A DNA stretch of 64,000 bases. Origin: Paenibacillus albus. GTDB taxonomy: Bacteria; Bacillota; Bacilli; Paenibacillales; Paenibacillaceae. Positions 17,190 through 26,117 of this stretch are shown in pieces; the stretch's first letter is position 1; every line of letters starts with the position of its first letter. The notes beneath the pieces were generated by a model. It was not told where the DNA came from and ran no database searches. It saw only the letters and a list, made by a program, of their open reading frames with translations. Position numbers and translations under genes: made by a program. Where the stretch lies: NCBI RefSeq assembly GCF_003952225.1, contig NZ_CP034437.1:5532501-5596500 (forward strand), written 5' to 3'.

Positions 17190-18188
17190 TTACTTACCCG
17201 CCAAGAATGCAGCTACCTCTGCCAGTCGCGTAGCGAAGCCCCATTCATTGTCATACCAAGTTGCAACGGATAGGAGTTCCCCTTCCACATGCGTGAGCGG
17301 CAGATCGATAATGGATGTATGCGGATCACCTACAATCCGTGACGAAGCCCATTGGTCTTCGAGCACGTCCATGACGCCTTTCAGCTCTCCCTCTTGTGAG
17401 GCTCGGCGGAACATATCGTTCACTTCCTGTACCGAACACGGCTTCTCCGTAATTAAGTTCAGCTCGGCGATGCTGCCTGTGCGGGTTGGTATACGATACG
17501 CTTTGCCCGTAATCTGCAGATCCGGCCAGATGAACTTGAGAGCCTTGGCCGCGCCGGATGATGATGGAATGATATTCTCTGCCGCCGCCCAGGAATCCCG
17601 GCGATCTCGCATCGGTTGATCCGTCAACGATTGTGTGTTGGTATAGGAATGAACCGTCGAGAACAGCCCGAATTTAATGCCGTAGTTTTCTTTGACCAGC
17701 TTAACGACTGCGGCGAGGGCATTCGTCGTGCAGCTGGCCATGCTGATGATCCGGTGTTTGTCAGGATCAAAGCTGTCGAGGTTGATTCCCTTCAGCAGCA
17801 CCGCATCGCAATCGTCAAGAGTTTTGCTCGGTCCGCTAATCAGGACGCGCTTCGCGCCGCGGTCCAGATGTACCTGTGCGACAGCGCGCACGACGGCGCG
17901 GCCCGTGCAATCGACGACGAGATCGACACCGAGCGCTTTCCAGTCCGGCACTTCCTGCGAAGAATTTATATATAAGATCTCTCGCCCGCCGATGACCATC
18001 CCGCCTTCTTTGGCGGATACGTCCTCGTGCCAACGCTTATAGTTGGAATCCACTTCGAATAGAGCGGCCAGCGTACCCTCGTCCTTGATATCCGATATCG
18101 AAACCGGAACGAAGAGCTTATCTTGAAGCGCAACGCGCAGTAGTGTTCTGCCGATACGGCCAAATCCGAAAATCGCAATTTTACCCAT
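17190..18188 (-). CDS. Glyceraldehyde-3-phosphate dehydrogenase-like
   Basis: The 332-residue protein has a complete GAPDH layout: Rossmann start GFGRIGRTLLR, catalytic Cys153 in MASCTTN, base His180 in TVHSYT, and WYDNEWGF near the C-terminus. GAPDH converts glyceraldehyde 3-phosphate to 1,3-bisphosphoglycerate in the cytosol. The usual SNASCTTNC is replaced by SMASCTTNA, and the NDL cofactor turn by SDI. It stands alone rather than in a gap-pgk-tpi glycolytic operon. It may therefore be a secondary, gluconeogenic or specialised isoform. GGGGGA precedes the ATG. Confidence 0.88.
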   Translation of the reverse strand: MGKIAIFGFGRIGRTLLRVALQDKLFVPVSISDIKDEGTLAALFEVDSNYKRWHEDVSAKEGGMVIGGREILYINSSQEVPDWKALGVDLVVDCTGRAVVRAVAQVHLDRGAKRVLISGPSKTLDDCDAVLLKGINLDSFDPDKHRIISMASCTTNALAAVVKLVKENYGIKFGLFSTVHSYTNTQSLTDQPMRDRRDSWAAAENIIPSSSGAAKALKFIWPDLQITGKAYRIPTRTGSIAELNLITEKPCSVQEVNDMFRRASQEGELKGVMDVLEDQWASSRIVGDPHTSIIDLPLTHVEGELLSVATWYDNEWGFATRLAEVAAFLAGK

Positions 18189-18359
18189 TTAACGGTCCCC
18201 CATTAGCATTGTGTTTTTTGACGAGTATAGTGTGCTCTACTTAGCCGCTTGTAATCAGACGGCAATAAAAACAGAAATCATCTTACCCCGGATGCGTTGG
18301 GCTGCTTAAATAACTGGATATATCCATTTATTCAAAAGCCTACAGCTCTGCCACAACAT
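18189..18359. other. Leader region of the GAPDH gene
   Basis: No gene is seen. It should hold the GAPDH promoter, but I could not pick a convincing -35/-10 pair. Confidence 0.3.
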
Positions 18360-18390
18360 GAAAAAAACTGACCATCGACTGATGGCCAGC
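18360..18390 (-). terminator. Terminator for the two-component operon
   Basis: TGACCATC pairs with GATGGCCA (one G-U) and is followed on the minus strand by a T7 run. It lies about 340 nt beyond the kinase stop, on the far side of the AraC remnant. Confidence 0.6.
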
Positions 18391-18407
18391 TAATCCTTCT
18401 ACACAAA

Positions 18408-18740
18408 GTACTAGCAGAGCGCTATAACTTAAGCAGCGGATTCTTTGCTGTTCAATTTCGCAAACAAATTGGAGTCAGTCCGATCGATTACCTGCTTCGT
18501 TTCAGAATTCGACGTGCAACCGAGCTGCTCCTTACGAAACGTTATTCGGTTCGAGATGCAGCCAAGGCGGTTGGTTATTCCGATCCGTACTATTTCAGCC
18601 GAATGTTTAAGAAACATATCGGCGTCGCACCCAGTCAAATATCCGTTCATACCTTGCTTGCCTCATCCATTCATGACGAACCCATCGAATTACCGCCTGA
18701 TTGTCAAACAACTGAAGGCTGCACGTTTAAGTTAAGGTAA
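18408..18740 (+). pseudogene. AraC-family regulator remnant (C-terminal HTH)
   Basis: In the frame of 18408 the plus strand reads as an AraC-type DNA-binding domain. The fragment QFRKQIGVSPIDYLLRFRIR, the segment RDAAKAVGYSDPYYFSRMF and the end HIGVAPSQ match the two HTH motifs of the family. An in-frame stop lies at 18369 and there is no start codon or effector domain. It is therefore the truncated 3' end of a lost regulator. Its last codons overlap the 3' end of the histidine-kinase gene on the opposite strand. The gene it once controlled cannot be inferred. Confidence 0.75.
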
Positions 18741-20085
18741 CACTATGAAAAGAATCTGAAAGGCTCGGAAGTGTTACACGAAATGTTGTGCCAACCTTCG
18801 GCGTACTCCACACTTCAATCTTTGCGCGATGAGCATCAACGATTTGTTTAGCAATCGCAAGACCGAGACCGGTTCCTTCCGATCGGCGAGTCCGGGCTTT
18901 GTCCATCCGATAGAACCGCTCGAAGATACGAGGCAAATGCTCTTCCTCTATCCCGATTCCCGTGTCGCTAACGATGAAGATAACCTTCTGCAAATCCGTT
19001 ACGACGGAGACAGAGACACTGCCGCCTTCCCGGTTGTACTGTATTGCATTCTCGATAAGAATCAAGATAAGCTGCCGAATACGCACCTCGTCTGCCTGAA
19101 TGACAGCCTTATTTTCGTCAGATTCACTCTGACTTTCTTCCCATTTCAACTCCACCTGCTTCGATTCTGAGATCGGCTGCAATTGCTCCATGACTTGGCG
19201 AATCGTTTGACGCAGGGAAAATTCGGACGTAACCAGATCAATACGACCGTTGTCGCTGCGGGCCAGAACAAGTAAGTTCTCGACCAGCCGGCTCATATGA
19301 TGGATTTCCCGGCCTGACTTCATCAATACATGACGGTGGAAATCCGGTAGTTTATCACGCTCTTCATCAAGCACTTCAAAGGACGATTTCAAAATGCTAA
19401 GAGGTGTTCGTAATTCATGCGAGGCATCAGAAGTAAACTGCTCCTGTCGATCGAACGCTTGTGCAATGGGTCCCATTGCTCGTCCTGCCAATAGGAAACC
19501 AGCCACTCCTCCAGCCGCTAGCATAAGCAAGGCAAATCCTGCAAATGCCCATCGTAATTGGACGATAAGTTTGTTGTCGTTGGTCACTTCTTGCGCGACA
19601 ATAATTTTGTAATCCTTTAGTTTGCCATTTGAAATCATAGTTCCGCCGATACGGAATGTTCGCCCATCAGCGTTCACGTTCCGGTAGTCATTGTCCGGTT
19701 CCGCGAGCAAGCTAGGCAGGAGAGCGTTAAGCGGGAAGTTTACACCTAACGGATTCTTGTCAGAAAGCGACGATTGGAAGATCATCCCCCCAGCCGGATC
19801 AAGCAGCCAAGCCATTTGATTTAACTGCAATCCGCCCGGTTCATAGAATGAATTTAATTGTTTCTTATCAATTAACGGGTCGAACAGAGCCTCCCCTTTA
19901 GGGGAATCCATCAGCTTCTGCAGTTCTGCCTTATACTGGCCAGTCAATGAGGTGAGCTGGTTGTCTTCCGTAGAGGTCAGCATTTGCTGTACCAACCACA
20001 ATGAAAAAAAAGCTGAAATCATAAGAATAATCCCAATTGTAAGCGAGAATTCTCGCGTTAGCCTTGTTCGCGTTCGTTTGAACAT
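18727..20085 (-). CDS. Sensor histidine kinase
   Basis: About 452 residues: a membrane helix near 10-30, an extracytoplasmic sensor of about 130 residues, a second helix near 170-190, then a HisKA domain with the phospho-accepting His in SDASHELRTPLS. An HATPase domain follows, with N box ENAIQYN, G1 DTGIGIEEE, F box RIFERFYR and G2 GTGLGLAIAKQ. The ATG at 20085 lies 5 nt after the regulator stop, with GGTGGAGAG upstream. A longer reading to 20235 would overlap the regulator gene. It should phosphorylate the regulator at 20091-20774. Confidence 0.92.
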   Translation of the reverse strand: MFKRTRTRLTREFSLTIGIILMISAFFSLWLVQQMLTSTEDNQLTSLTGQYKAELQKLMDSPKGEALFDPLIDKKQLNSFYEPGGLQLNQMAWLLDPAGGMIFQSSLSDKNPLGVNFPLNALLPSLLAEPDNDYRNVNADGRTFRIGGTMISNGKLKDYKIIVAQEVTNDNKLIVQLRWAFAGFALLMLAAGGVAGFLLAGRAMGPIAQAFDRQEQFTSDASHELRTPLSILKSSFEVLDEERDKLPDFHRHVLMKSGREIHHMSRLVENLLVLARSDNGRIDLVTSEFSLRQTIRQVMEQLQPISESKQVELKWEESQSESDENKAVIQADEVRIRQLILILIENAIQYNREGGSVSVSVVTDLQKVIFIVSDTGIGIEEEHLPRIFERFYRMDKARTRRSEGTGLGLAIAKQIVDAHRAKIEVWSTPKVGTTFRVTLPSLSDSFHSVTLT

Positions 20086-20090
20086 AAATG

Positions 20091-20774
20091 TCACTCTCCA
20101 CCGATAATGAACCTGTATCCAGCACCATAAACGCTTTGGATGCATTTTGTTTCGTAGGGTCCATCTACTTTCTTGCGCAGCAAACGTATTGTGGCATCCA
20201 CAACGTTCAATGTCACGTCCGAAGCGAGTCCCCACACATGATCAAGCAGCTGCTCACGCGAAAGAACTTGTCCTGCATGGCGCATCAAACAGATGAGCAA
20301 TTGAAATTCACGTCTTGTCAGCGGAATTGCAGCTCCTCCTCGGGTTACCTCAAAGCGGTCCAAATTGGCTGAGATATCTCCAAGTGAAAGCTTGTCAGAG
20401 AATTGATAGCCCCGATCCTGCCTACGGAATAAGGCGATTAACCTAGCCTCCAATTCCTCAAATGCAAAAGGCTTTATCATATAATCATCTGCCCCAGCGC
20501 GCAATCCCTCTACTCTGTCTTGAACGGCATCTCGTGCCGTTAGCAGCAGAATCGGGGTATGGTCTTCCTTCCTGCGAATCTCGCGTACCAGCTCTATCCC
20601 CGTCATCTCGGGCAGCATCCAATCAAGAACGTATACATCATAACGGCCAGCTGCTATCGCTTCTCTGGCTTGTAATCCATCCGTCATCCAATCCACTACA
20701 TGATACTGCCGTTTCAGCTGATGCTCAGTCAGTTCGCCTAACGTTTCATCATCTTCAGCCAGTAAAATACGCAC
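20091..20774 (-). CDS. OmpR/PhoB-type response regulator
   Basis: The 227-residue protein has a receiver domain (acidic pair EDDE at 7-10, phospho-acceptor Asp in VLDWMLPEM, Thr in LLTARD, Lys in IKPF) and a winged-helix DNA-binding domain (LTRREFQLL, then the wing GAGYRF). It is the first gene of the two-component operon and is divergent from the desaturase gene. Neighbourhood suggests it may control membrane lipid desaturation, as DesK-DesR does in B. subtilis. That pair belongs to a different regulator class, so this would be a parallel solution. Confidence 0.93.
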   Translation of the reverse strand: MRILLAEDDETLGELTEHQLKRQYHVVDWMTDGLQAREAIAAGRYDVYVLDWMLPEMTGIELVREIRRKEDHTPILLLTARDAVQDRVEGLRAGADDYMIKPFAFEELEARLIALFRRQDRGYQFSDKLSLGDISANLDRFEVTRGGAAIPLTRREFQLLICLMRHAGQVLSREQLLDHVWGLASDVTLNVVDATIRLLRKKVDGPYETKCIQSVYGAGYRFIIGGE

Positions 20775-20922
20775 AGGTCCATTCCCCTTTTCAAAAAACG
20801 CTCATCACTTACAATATAGCAATGAATTCTGAAATAATAATGAAAATCCTGGCTGCGCTCCCCTATCCCCGACCTGAGTCGGGACATGATCTGAACCTGC
20901 GGCGGATTCGCCGGAGATTGAA

Positions 20923-20988
20923 TTGTACTATGATTAGTACAAATCAACGATTACGGCCAGCTATTAAATATTAATTAGTACTGATTAA
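20923..20988. promoter_or_regulatory. Paired palindromes in the desaturase/regulator divergent region
   Basis: The perfect repeat TTGTACTA-N4-TAGTACAA (20923-20942) and a second near-palindrome, ATTAATTAGT/ACTGATTAAT (20969-20988), both contain ATTAGTAC, 41 bp apart. They look like a two-site operator, for the local response regulator or a TetR-type lipid regulator. Confidence 0.5.
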
Positions 20989-21038
20989 TGTATTGTAGTT
21001 GAACATTCCTGATCACAAATACATGGGGGCATCTCGCA

Positions 21039-22052
21039 ATGAATCAAGCTAAAATTTCGCAGCTGAAACAGTCCATCACGCCTTTCGAGAAGCCTGAATT
21101 AAGAACAAGCATTAGACAGCTTGCCAACACGCTATTGCCGCTGCTGCTTCTCTGGTACGCCGCCTATGCGAGTCTGTCCATCTCCTATTGGATTACGCTC
21201 CCGCTGACATGCTTAATTGCTGGATTTTTAGTCCGCACGTTCATCATTTTTCACGATTGTTGTCACCAAGCTTTCTTTAGAAACAATAAAGCCAACGAGA
21301 TTCTAGGCACGATATTAGGCGTAATCACGCTATTTCCTTACCAGCAATGGAAGCATAGCCATTCTATCCATCATGCAACCAGCGGCAATCTGGACAAACG
21401 AGGAACCGGTGATATGTGGGTGCTTACCGTAGACGAATATGCCTCAGCTTCACTACGAACCAAACTTTTCTACCGTATTTACAGACATCCATTCGTGATG
21501 TTCATCATCGGGCCGATTGCCGTGTTCCTGATCAATAACAGATTCAACCGAAAAACAGCCAAACGCAAAGAACGTTTGAACACGCATCTTACGAATGCTT
21601 CTATTATTGCGTTATATGCGCTTTTGACTTGGGCTGTCGGCTGGCAGGCTTTCATCATGATACAAGGTCCCGCATTTCTTATATCCGGCTTACTTGGCGT
21701 GTGGTTGTTCTATGTTCAACACCAATTCGAGGATTCCTACTACGAAACAGACGATGAATGGAGCTTCGTCCAAGCTGCTATCGACGGAAGCTCTTACTAC
21801 AAACTGCCTAAGCTTCTCCAATGGATTACTGGCAATATCGGCTTTCACCATATTCACCATCTGTGTCCGAAAGTACCGAACTATAATCTGGAGAAAGCTC
21901 ATCATGCTTCTCCTCCCTTGCAGAAGGCAACCACGATTACGATTGGAACAAGTTTCAAATCACTTCGTTTCCACTTATGGGACGTAACCAGCAACGCATT
22001 CATCAGCTTCCGCGATCTAAGGAACATGAAGAACAGCGAAAAAGCCACCTAA
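21039..22052 (+). CDS. Membrane fatty-acid desaturase
   Basis: The 337-residue membrane protein has the three histidine boxes of acyl-lipid desaturases: HDCCHQ (residues 72-77), HSHSIHH (106-112) and FHHIHH near 280. These hold the di-iron centre. Two pairs of hydrophobic segments surround the boxes. It inserts a double bond into fatty acyl chains of membrane lipids, keeping membranes fluid in the cold. A GGGGG ribosome binding site precedes the ATG. It is monocistronic, with a terminator overlapping its stop codon, and divergent from a two-component system. Confidence 0.92.
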   Translation: MNQAKISQLKQSITPFEKPELRTSIRQLANTLLPLLLLWYAAYASLSISYWITLPLTCLIAGFLVRTFIIFHDCCHQAFFRNNKANEILGTILGVITLFPYQQWKHSHSIHHATSGNLDKRGTGDMWVLTVDEYASASLRTKLFYRIYRHPFVMFIIGPIAVFLINNRFNRKTAKRKERLNTHLTNASIIALYALLTWAVGWQAFIMIQGPAFLISGLLGVWLFYVQHQFEDSYYETDDEWSFVQAAIDGSSYYKLPKLLQWITGNIGFHHIHHLCPKVPNYNLEKAHHASPPLQKATTITIGTSFKSLRFHLWDVTSNAFISFRDLRNMKNSEKAT

Positions 22053-22066
22053 CTAGGTGGCTTTTA
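22041..22066. terminator. Bidirectional terminator, desaturase/VOC
   Basis: AAAGCCACCT (22041-22050) pairs with AGGTGGCTTT, loop AACT. The desaturase stop codon lies inside the stem. A-run and T-run on either side serve both convergent genes. Confidence 0.8.
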
Positions 22067-22067
22067 T

Positions 22068-22517
22068 CTATTTTCTGAGTTGTTCCGCCAAACCGATTAG
22101 AATTCCTTCCGTCCCACGAATGTAGCAGAGCTTGTACGAGTTCTCGTACTGAACCACTTCGCCGACTAACTGAGCACCGTGCTTAATGAGTCTAGGTACC
22201 ATTTCGTCGATGTCCGCAACGGTGAACATGACGCGTAAATAACCGAAAGCATTCACAGGAGCGTTCCGGTGGTCTGATATCGGATGTGGGCTCAGAAATC
22301 GCGAAAGTTCAAGTCGGCTGTGACCATCTGGAGTAACCATCATAGCAATCTCTACGTTCTGAGAACCCAGTCCGGTTACGCGACCAGCCCATTCACCTTC
22401 GATAGTGGCTCGACCTTCGAGCTTCAAGCCAATCTCTTCGAAGAAAGAGATTGCATCATCAAGAGATTCTACAACGATGCCGACATTGTCCATTCGTAGT
22501 AATTCGTTGCTCTCCAT
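22068..22517 (-). CDS. VOC-family protein (glyoxalase-like)
   Basis: A single VOC module of 149 residues: it starts with MDNVGIVVESLDDAISFFEEIG, has a central strand ELSRFLSP and ends with CYIRGTEGILIGLAEQL. Members bind a metal and act on small aldehydes or antibiotics, or are only binding proteins. An AGGAGA ribosome binding site precedes the ATG. It is followed downstream by the shared terminator and preceded on the same strand, 24 nt away, by the RibD-like gene; the two probably form an operon. Confidence 0.85.
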   Translation of the reverse strand: MESNELLRMDNVGIVVESLDDAISFFEEIGLKLEGRATIEGEWAGRVTGLGSQNVEIAMMVTPDGHSRLELSRFLSPHPISDHRNAPVNAFGYLRVMFTVADIDEMVPRLIKHGAQLVGEVVQYENSYKLCYIRGTEGILIGLAEQLRK

Positions 22518-22541
22518 AGGTTGTTCTCCTTATGTGTACGA

Positions 22542-23108
22542 TTATTTCTCTAATTCATAGCGAGTCGCAATAATGCCTGACTGGAGCGCTCGGCTGGACA
22601 GCAGCTTGAGCTTGATTTTCTCGCTGCCGTCGAATACAGATTTGCCGCTGCCGAGAACAACCGGGCATATGGTAAGCAGGAATTCGTCAATCAGGCCGAG
22701 CTCAAGTAATGTCTTCGACGCTCCCGGACTGCCGAAGATAACAAGATCCTTGCCAGGCTGCTCCTTGAGTGCCTTGATTTCCTCTGCGATATTGTCCTTG
22801 ATCAGCGTCGTATTGTTCCATTCCACCTTGTTCAGCGTGCTGGAAATGACGACTTTCTGAACCCCTTGCAGCCAAGTCGCATGCTCGATATCGTGCTTCG
22901 TCGCATCCGGATCGTCCAGCAGCGTTGGCCAGTAGCTCTCCATCAAGCGATACGTTGCGAGTCCGTAGACGGGAACTCCGACTTCGGCTACAACTTCGTC
23001 AGCATACTTCTGCAATTCTTCGTTATATGGAATCCAACCAAGACCTCCGTTCGAATCCGACGCATAACCGTCCAGCGACACATGCATGAACATTACGAGC
23101 TTTCTCAT
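22542..23108 (-). CDS. RibD C-terminal/dihydrofolate reductase-like protein
   Basis: About 188 residues starting MRKLVMFMHVSLDGYAS, the hallmark of the stand-alone RibD-C (DHFR-fold) family found widely in Firmicutes. PGKDLVIFGSPGASKTLLELGLIDE is the nucleotide-binding half. Such proteins are NAD(P)H-dependent reductases of unknown substrate. The start at 23108 is chosen for AGGAG about 9 nt upstream and because residue 1 aligns with the family start. It likely shares a transcript with the VOC gene. Confidence 0.88.
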   Translation of the reverse strand: MRKLVMFMHVSLDGYASDSNGGLGWIPYNEELQKYADEVVAEVGVPVYGLATYRLMESYWPTLLDDPDATKHDIEHATWLQGVQKVVISSTLNKVEWNNTTLIKDNIAEEIKALKEQPGKDLVIFGSPGASKTLLELGLIDEFLLTICPVVLGSGKSVFDGSEKIKLKLLSSRALQSGIIATRYELEK

Positions 23109-23328
23109 GTCCGTTTCTCCTTTGAGTTCGAATTTATGGTGCAGCCTGCTATATCGTTCATGATTAATCATAACATTACGGTAGGTTTAAGTGGAAATTC
23201 GAATTTTCTTCGCTCAGGCTCAAGGGATTCCCGCTCAGAAAGCCGTTTCACGCAGTAATCGAATGGGCAATATAATGTTAATCGGACCCGAATAAACGCG
23301 TTGGGACGCTATTGGAGGATTGTCGTTT

Positions 23329-24393
23329 ATGAAGCTTAGCTTGGAGAGGCTGACACGCCTCGGTTTAACCCTGCAGATCGGGAAAACGGCTCTAGCTTCC
23401 ACCTTATCCTGGTGGCTGGCAACCCATCTATCGTTCAACAACTACCCGTACTTTGCTCCACTGGCCGCCATTCTTACGGTGCAAGTGACCGTTGCCGATT
23501 CGCTTGATAAAGCGATGCAGCGCACCATGGGAATCGTTCTAGGCGTTATCGTTAGTTTATTCATCGGGCAATGGCTGACAATAGGACCTCTGTCGATATT
23601 TCTGGTCATCCTGATCGGAATGACGATATCTAATGCTCTGCATTTAAATTACCAAATCGCTTCACAAGTGGCCGTCAGCTCGCTCCTGGTACTTGCTTTT
23701 GGACACAAACAAGGCTATGCCTTCGACAGAATCGTAGAAACAATCATCGGCTGCGCGGTCGCCGTCGGGATTAATGCGCTCATTCTTCCGCCGAATGCCA
23801 TCCCAAGCGCGGAAGCTTCACTTATTCAACTTAGTAAACGCGCCGCTTCAACGCTCGACGCTTTCGACAAGTTATACCGCCAGGAGGACAGTCCGCTGCA
23901 TGCCGACAAAGAAGTAGAGAGTTTAATTCATGAAACGGGAATGAGCTTGCAGCAGATGCAACTGGCTAAGCAAAGTCAGAAATACAGTCCTTTCCGCGCC
24001 AAAGCGACCACCCGATTGGAAGTGATCGCTTACGGAATGAACCAGTTGGAGAAAGTAACCCTTCAAATTCGGGGAATACGCCGGAGCTTAATTGAGCTGC
24101 GAGAAATGGAGGAGTACAGAATCGAATACCCGAGAATCGAGCAGATTTTCGAGGCGTTCGCAGCAACAGCGTTGTGCATCGACCATTTTGGCGTATCGAT
24201 CATTCACGCATCTACTGACAGCAGTGAAAGACAGCTTAGTTATGTGGAACGTGCGCAATCCTTGCAGCTTGCCTGTTTGCATGGCATGACCAGCGTACAA
24301 TCGCCCCTCGTGCTTCGGGAGATCGGAGGCATCTTAACGGATTTAAACCGCATCGTACAAGAAGTATCATCCTCTGACATGGAACCTGCATAG
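23329..24393 (+). CDS. FUSC/aromatic-acid exporter-like membrane protein
   Basis: About 354 residues. Roughly the first 150 form five or six hydrophobic segments with the ArAE_1 pattern (YFAPLAAILTVQVTVADS, then RTMGIVLGV). The rest is a cytosolic helical domain with heptad-like leucines. Relatives export aromatic acids or other small organic compounds, but few are characterised. The ATG at 23329 has GGAGG 10 nt upstream; the TTG at 23320 is too close to that site. It is monocistronic. Confidence 0.82.
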   Translation: MKLSLERLTRLGLTLQIGKTALASTLSWWLATHLSFNNYPYFAPLAAILTVQVTVADSLDKAMQRTMGIVLGVIVSLFIGQWLTIGPLSIFLVILIGMTISNALHLNYQIASQVAVSSLLVLAFGHKQGYAFDRIVETIIGCAVAVGINALILPPNAIPSAEASLIQLSKRAASTLDAFDKLYRQEDSPLHADKEVESLIHETGMSLQQMQLAKQSQKYSPFRAKATTRLEVIAYGMNQLEKVTLQIRGIRRSLIELREMEEYRIEYPRIEQIFEAFAATALCIDHFGVSIIHASTDSSERQLSYVERAQSLQLACLHGMTSVQSPLVLREIGGILTDLNRIVQEVSSSDMEPA

Positions 24394-24452
24394 ATCGCCC
24401 AATATCCTCCACCTTCTTTGTCCCCCGATCAACCATTTCCTTTCCGCTTTCA

Positions 24453-25436
24453 TTAGTTAGCTGGTACAAATTCTTTGATCTTCTGTGCAAGTACATCAGG
24501 CGCAAAATCTTGAAGGTAATGTCCGTAGTCGTCCATTAATACATACTTGCTATTAGCGATCCTTGAAAGGTAAGAGATCTGGAACCCTTGCCACTGTTCT
24601 TTCGTATAACCAAGCCCGATGCCGTCACCATTCGATATGAAAAACAATACTGGTAATTGTGGTGGTGGCAAATCATCTACTTTATGAGCATTATCCAAAA
24701 GATCCACTAGCTCTTCTACCATTGGTGGCGTATTCGTTCTCCTATAATAGATGGCTCTATAAATATCTTTTTCATGGTCGGTCAAATCCCCTGACGTTAT
24801 TGCCGCTTCGCTTTCAACCATGGATGGGATGAATCGCGTTAGTCCATTCCTTTCTGCAAATGCCAGTATCTTTATTTTGGTTACAAAATCAGCCACTTTG
24901 GGCGTACTCGGGTCAAAGTAAGCATTTACAGTCCCCACATCTATGCCTACAATGGCAGATACTTCATTTGGATATTTTTGTGCCCAATAAACGGATTCCA
25001 ATCCCGTAATGGAATGAGGAACTAATACATAGGGAGGTTTCAAACCTGCTAATAATAACGCTTGTCTGTCTTCCTCCAATACGGTATCAAGATCTCTTGG
25101 TACGTCAGCAACCTCACTGAAACCATACCCAATTCTTTCTGGCACCGCGATTATATATTCATCACTTAAGCGAGTATATAAGCTTTTAAAATCCAATATT
25201 GGCGAGGCTGTACCGCCTCCTGCCAGAAATACAAGCGTTTTATTTCCCTGACCTTCTGTATAAACACTCATTTTATGTCCATCTACGGTAACCATTTGAC
25301 CTATGGGCTTAACTAATGCATTTTCCCTGCTCAATTGGATTTTGTGATTAATGATGACAACTAACACAGCTACTATTACTAGACCTACAATTCCTCCCAA
25401 ACAGATTTTGATTATCTTACTTATTTTCTTCTTCAC
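24453..25436 (-). CDS. Membrane-anchored alpha/beta hydrolase
   Basis: The 327-residue protein starts at a GTG (AGGGGGA upstream) with a basic tail and one membrane helix (about 10-30). The rest, outside or at the membrane surface, is an alpha/beta-hydrolase domain. The oxyanion loop is LAGGGTASP, and LVPHSITGLESVYWA carries the nucleophile Ser in HSITG, an unusual form of GxSxG. The acid lies in SNGDGIG and the catalytic His in YGHYLQ near the end. Substrate unknown; relatives include esterases and proline iminopeptidase-like enzymes. Confidence 0.82.
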   Translation of the reverse strand: MKKKISKIIKICLGGIVGLVIVAVLVVIINHKIQLSRENALVKPIGQMVTVDGHKMSVYTEGQGNKTLVFLAGGGTASPILDFKSLYTRLSDEYIIAVPERIGYGFSEVADVPRDLDTVLEEDRQALLLAGLKPPYVLVPHSITGLESVYWAQKYPNEVSAIVGIDVGTVNAYFDPSTPKVADFVTKIKILAFAERNGLTRFIPSMVESEAAITSGDLTDHEKDIYRAIYYRRTNTPPMVEELVDLLDNAHKVDDLPPPQLPVLFFISNGDGIGLGYTKEQWQGFQISYLSRIANSKYVLMDDYGHYLQDFAPDVLAQKIKEFVPAN

Positions 25437-25682
25437 TATTTATCCCCCTAATCCCTCGTTACCTTGTGACATGACATATACCAAGACAACCGGTTTAAAC
25501 TCAGCTGATAGATATATCATAACAAGCCTAAGAGATCGGTATAATGGACCTCCGCCCCACACTCCACTAGACAAAGGTCTGGATAGATAGCTAGCTGATG
25601 AGAGGAGGCAACTGAAACAACATCCTTTATTCCGATTTTTAATAAATCGAAATTAACGGATACACCGTCATAAGATGAAGAA
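25437..25682. other. Non-coding stretch
   Basis: No supported gene, promoter or hairpin was found here. It leads into the dispersed repeat copy A. Confidence 0.3.
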
Positions 25683-25904
25683 GATGATGAGGGAAATAAT
25701 AGTTTGTTAGTGGAACTTCAGTGTTTATGCGGCATATTAGGTTTTCTTATAGGTCAAAAAGCACGGGGTAAGTTTGTTAGTGGCGAGCGCTGAATCTGAA
25801 ACCCTAACTCCAAAGTGGAAAATAAAGTTTGTTAGTCGATAAACATAAGGACTGCAGCTACTGTAAGACAACGCAAATAAAGTTGCTGAAACTTCAGCAG
25901 CTTT
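25683..25904 (+). repeat. Dispersed 225-bp element, copy A
   Basis: It starts GATGATGAGGGAAA and carries AGTTTGTTAGT units at 25701, 25771 and 25826 (spacings 70 and 55). It ends in a hairpin AAAGTTGCTGAA/TTCAGCAGCTTT (25879-25904). The same layout occurs at 47922-48152. No ORF is conserved, so it may be a non-coding RNA or a small mobile element. Confidence 0.75.
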
Positions 25905-26049
25905 CGGTAAGTGAACTAAATTAAAGTATACTCCTTAAATTGCGCCTTACAAAAAGGCATGAAAGTTATATTTGCCGCCCAATTTCTTTGATGTTTTCAA
26001 TTGTCTCTTTTCTCGCTGGTTTCCTGTCATTTGACACTTTTCCTCGACA

Positions 26050-26085
26050 CAGAAAAAACCGAAGTCCTGAATAATTAAGGACTTC
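26050..26085 (-). terminator. Terminator after DUF421 gene
   Basis: GAAGTCCT (26061-26068) pairs with AGGACTTC (26078-26085); T6 follows on the minus strand. Confidence 0.8.
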
Positions 26086-26117
26086 ATCTCTGTGAATCCT
26101 GGCTCATACCTCTAGCA

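Noticed and set aside
25701..25837. Repeat units as Tn7-type transposon ends
   Set aside because: Units are regularly spaced but no TnsABC-like genes or terminal inverted repeats were found in the window; kept as an unassigned element.
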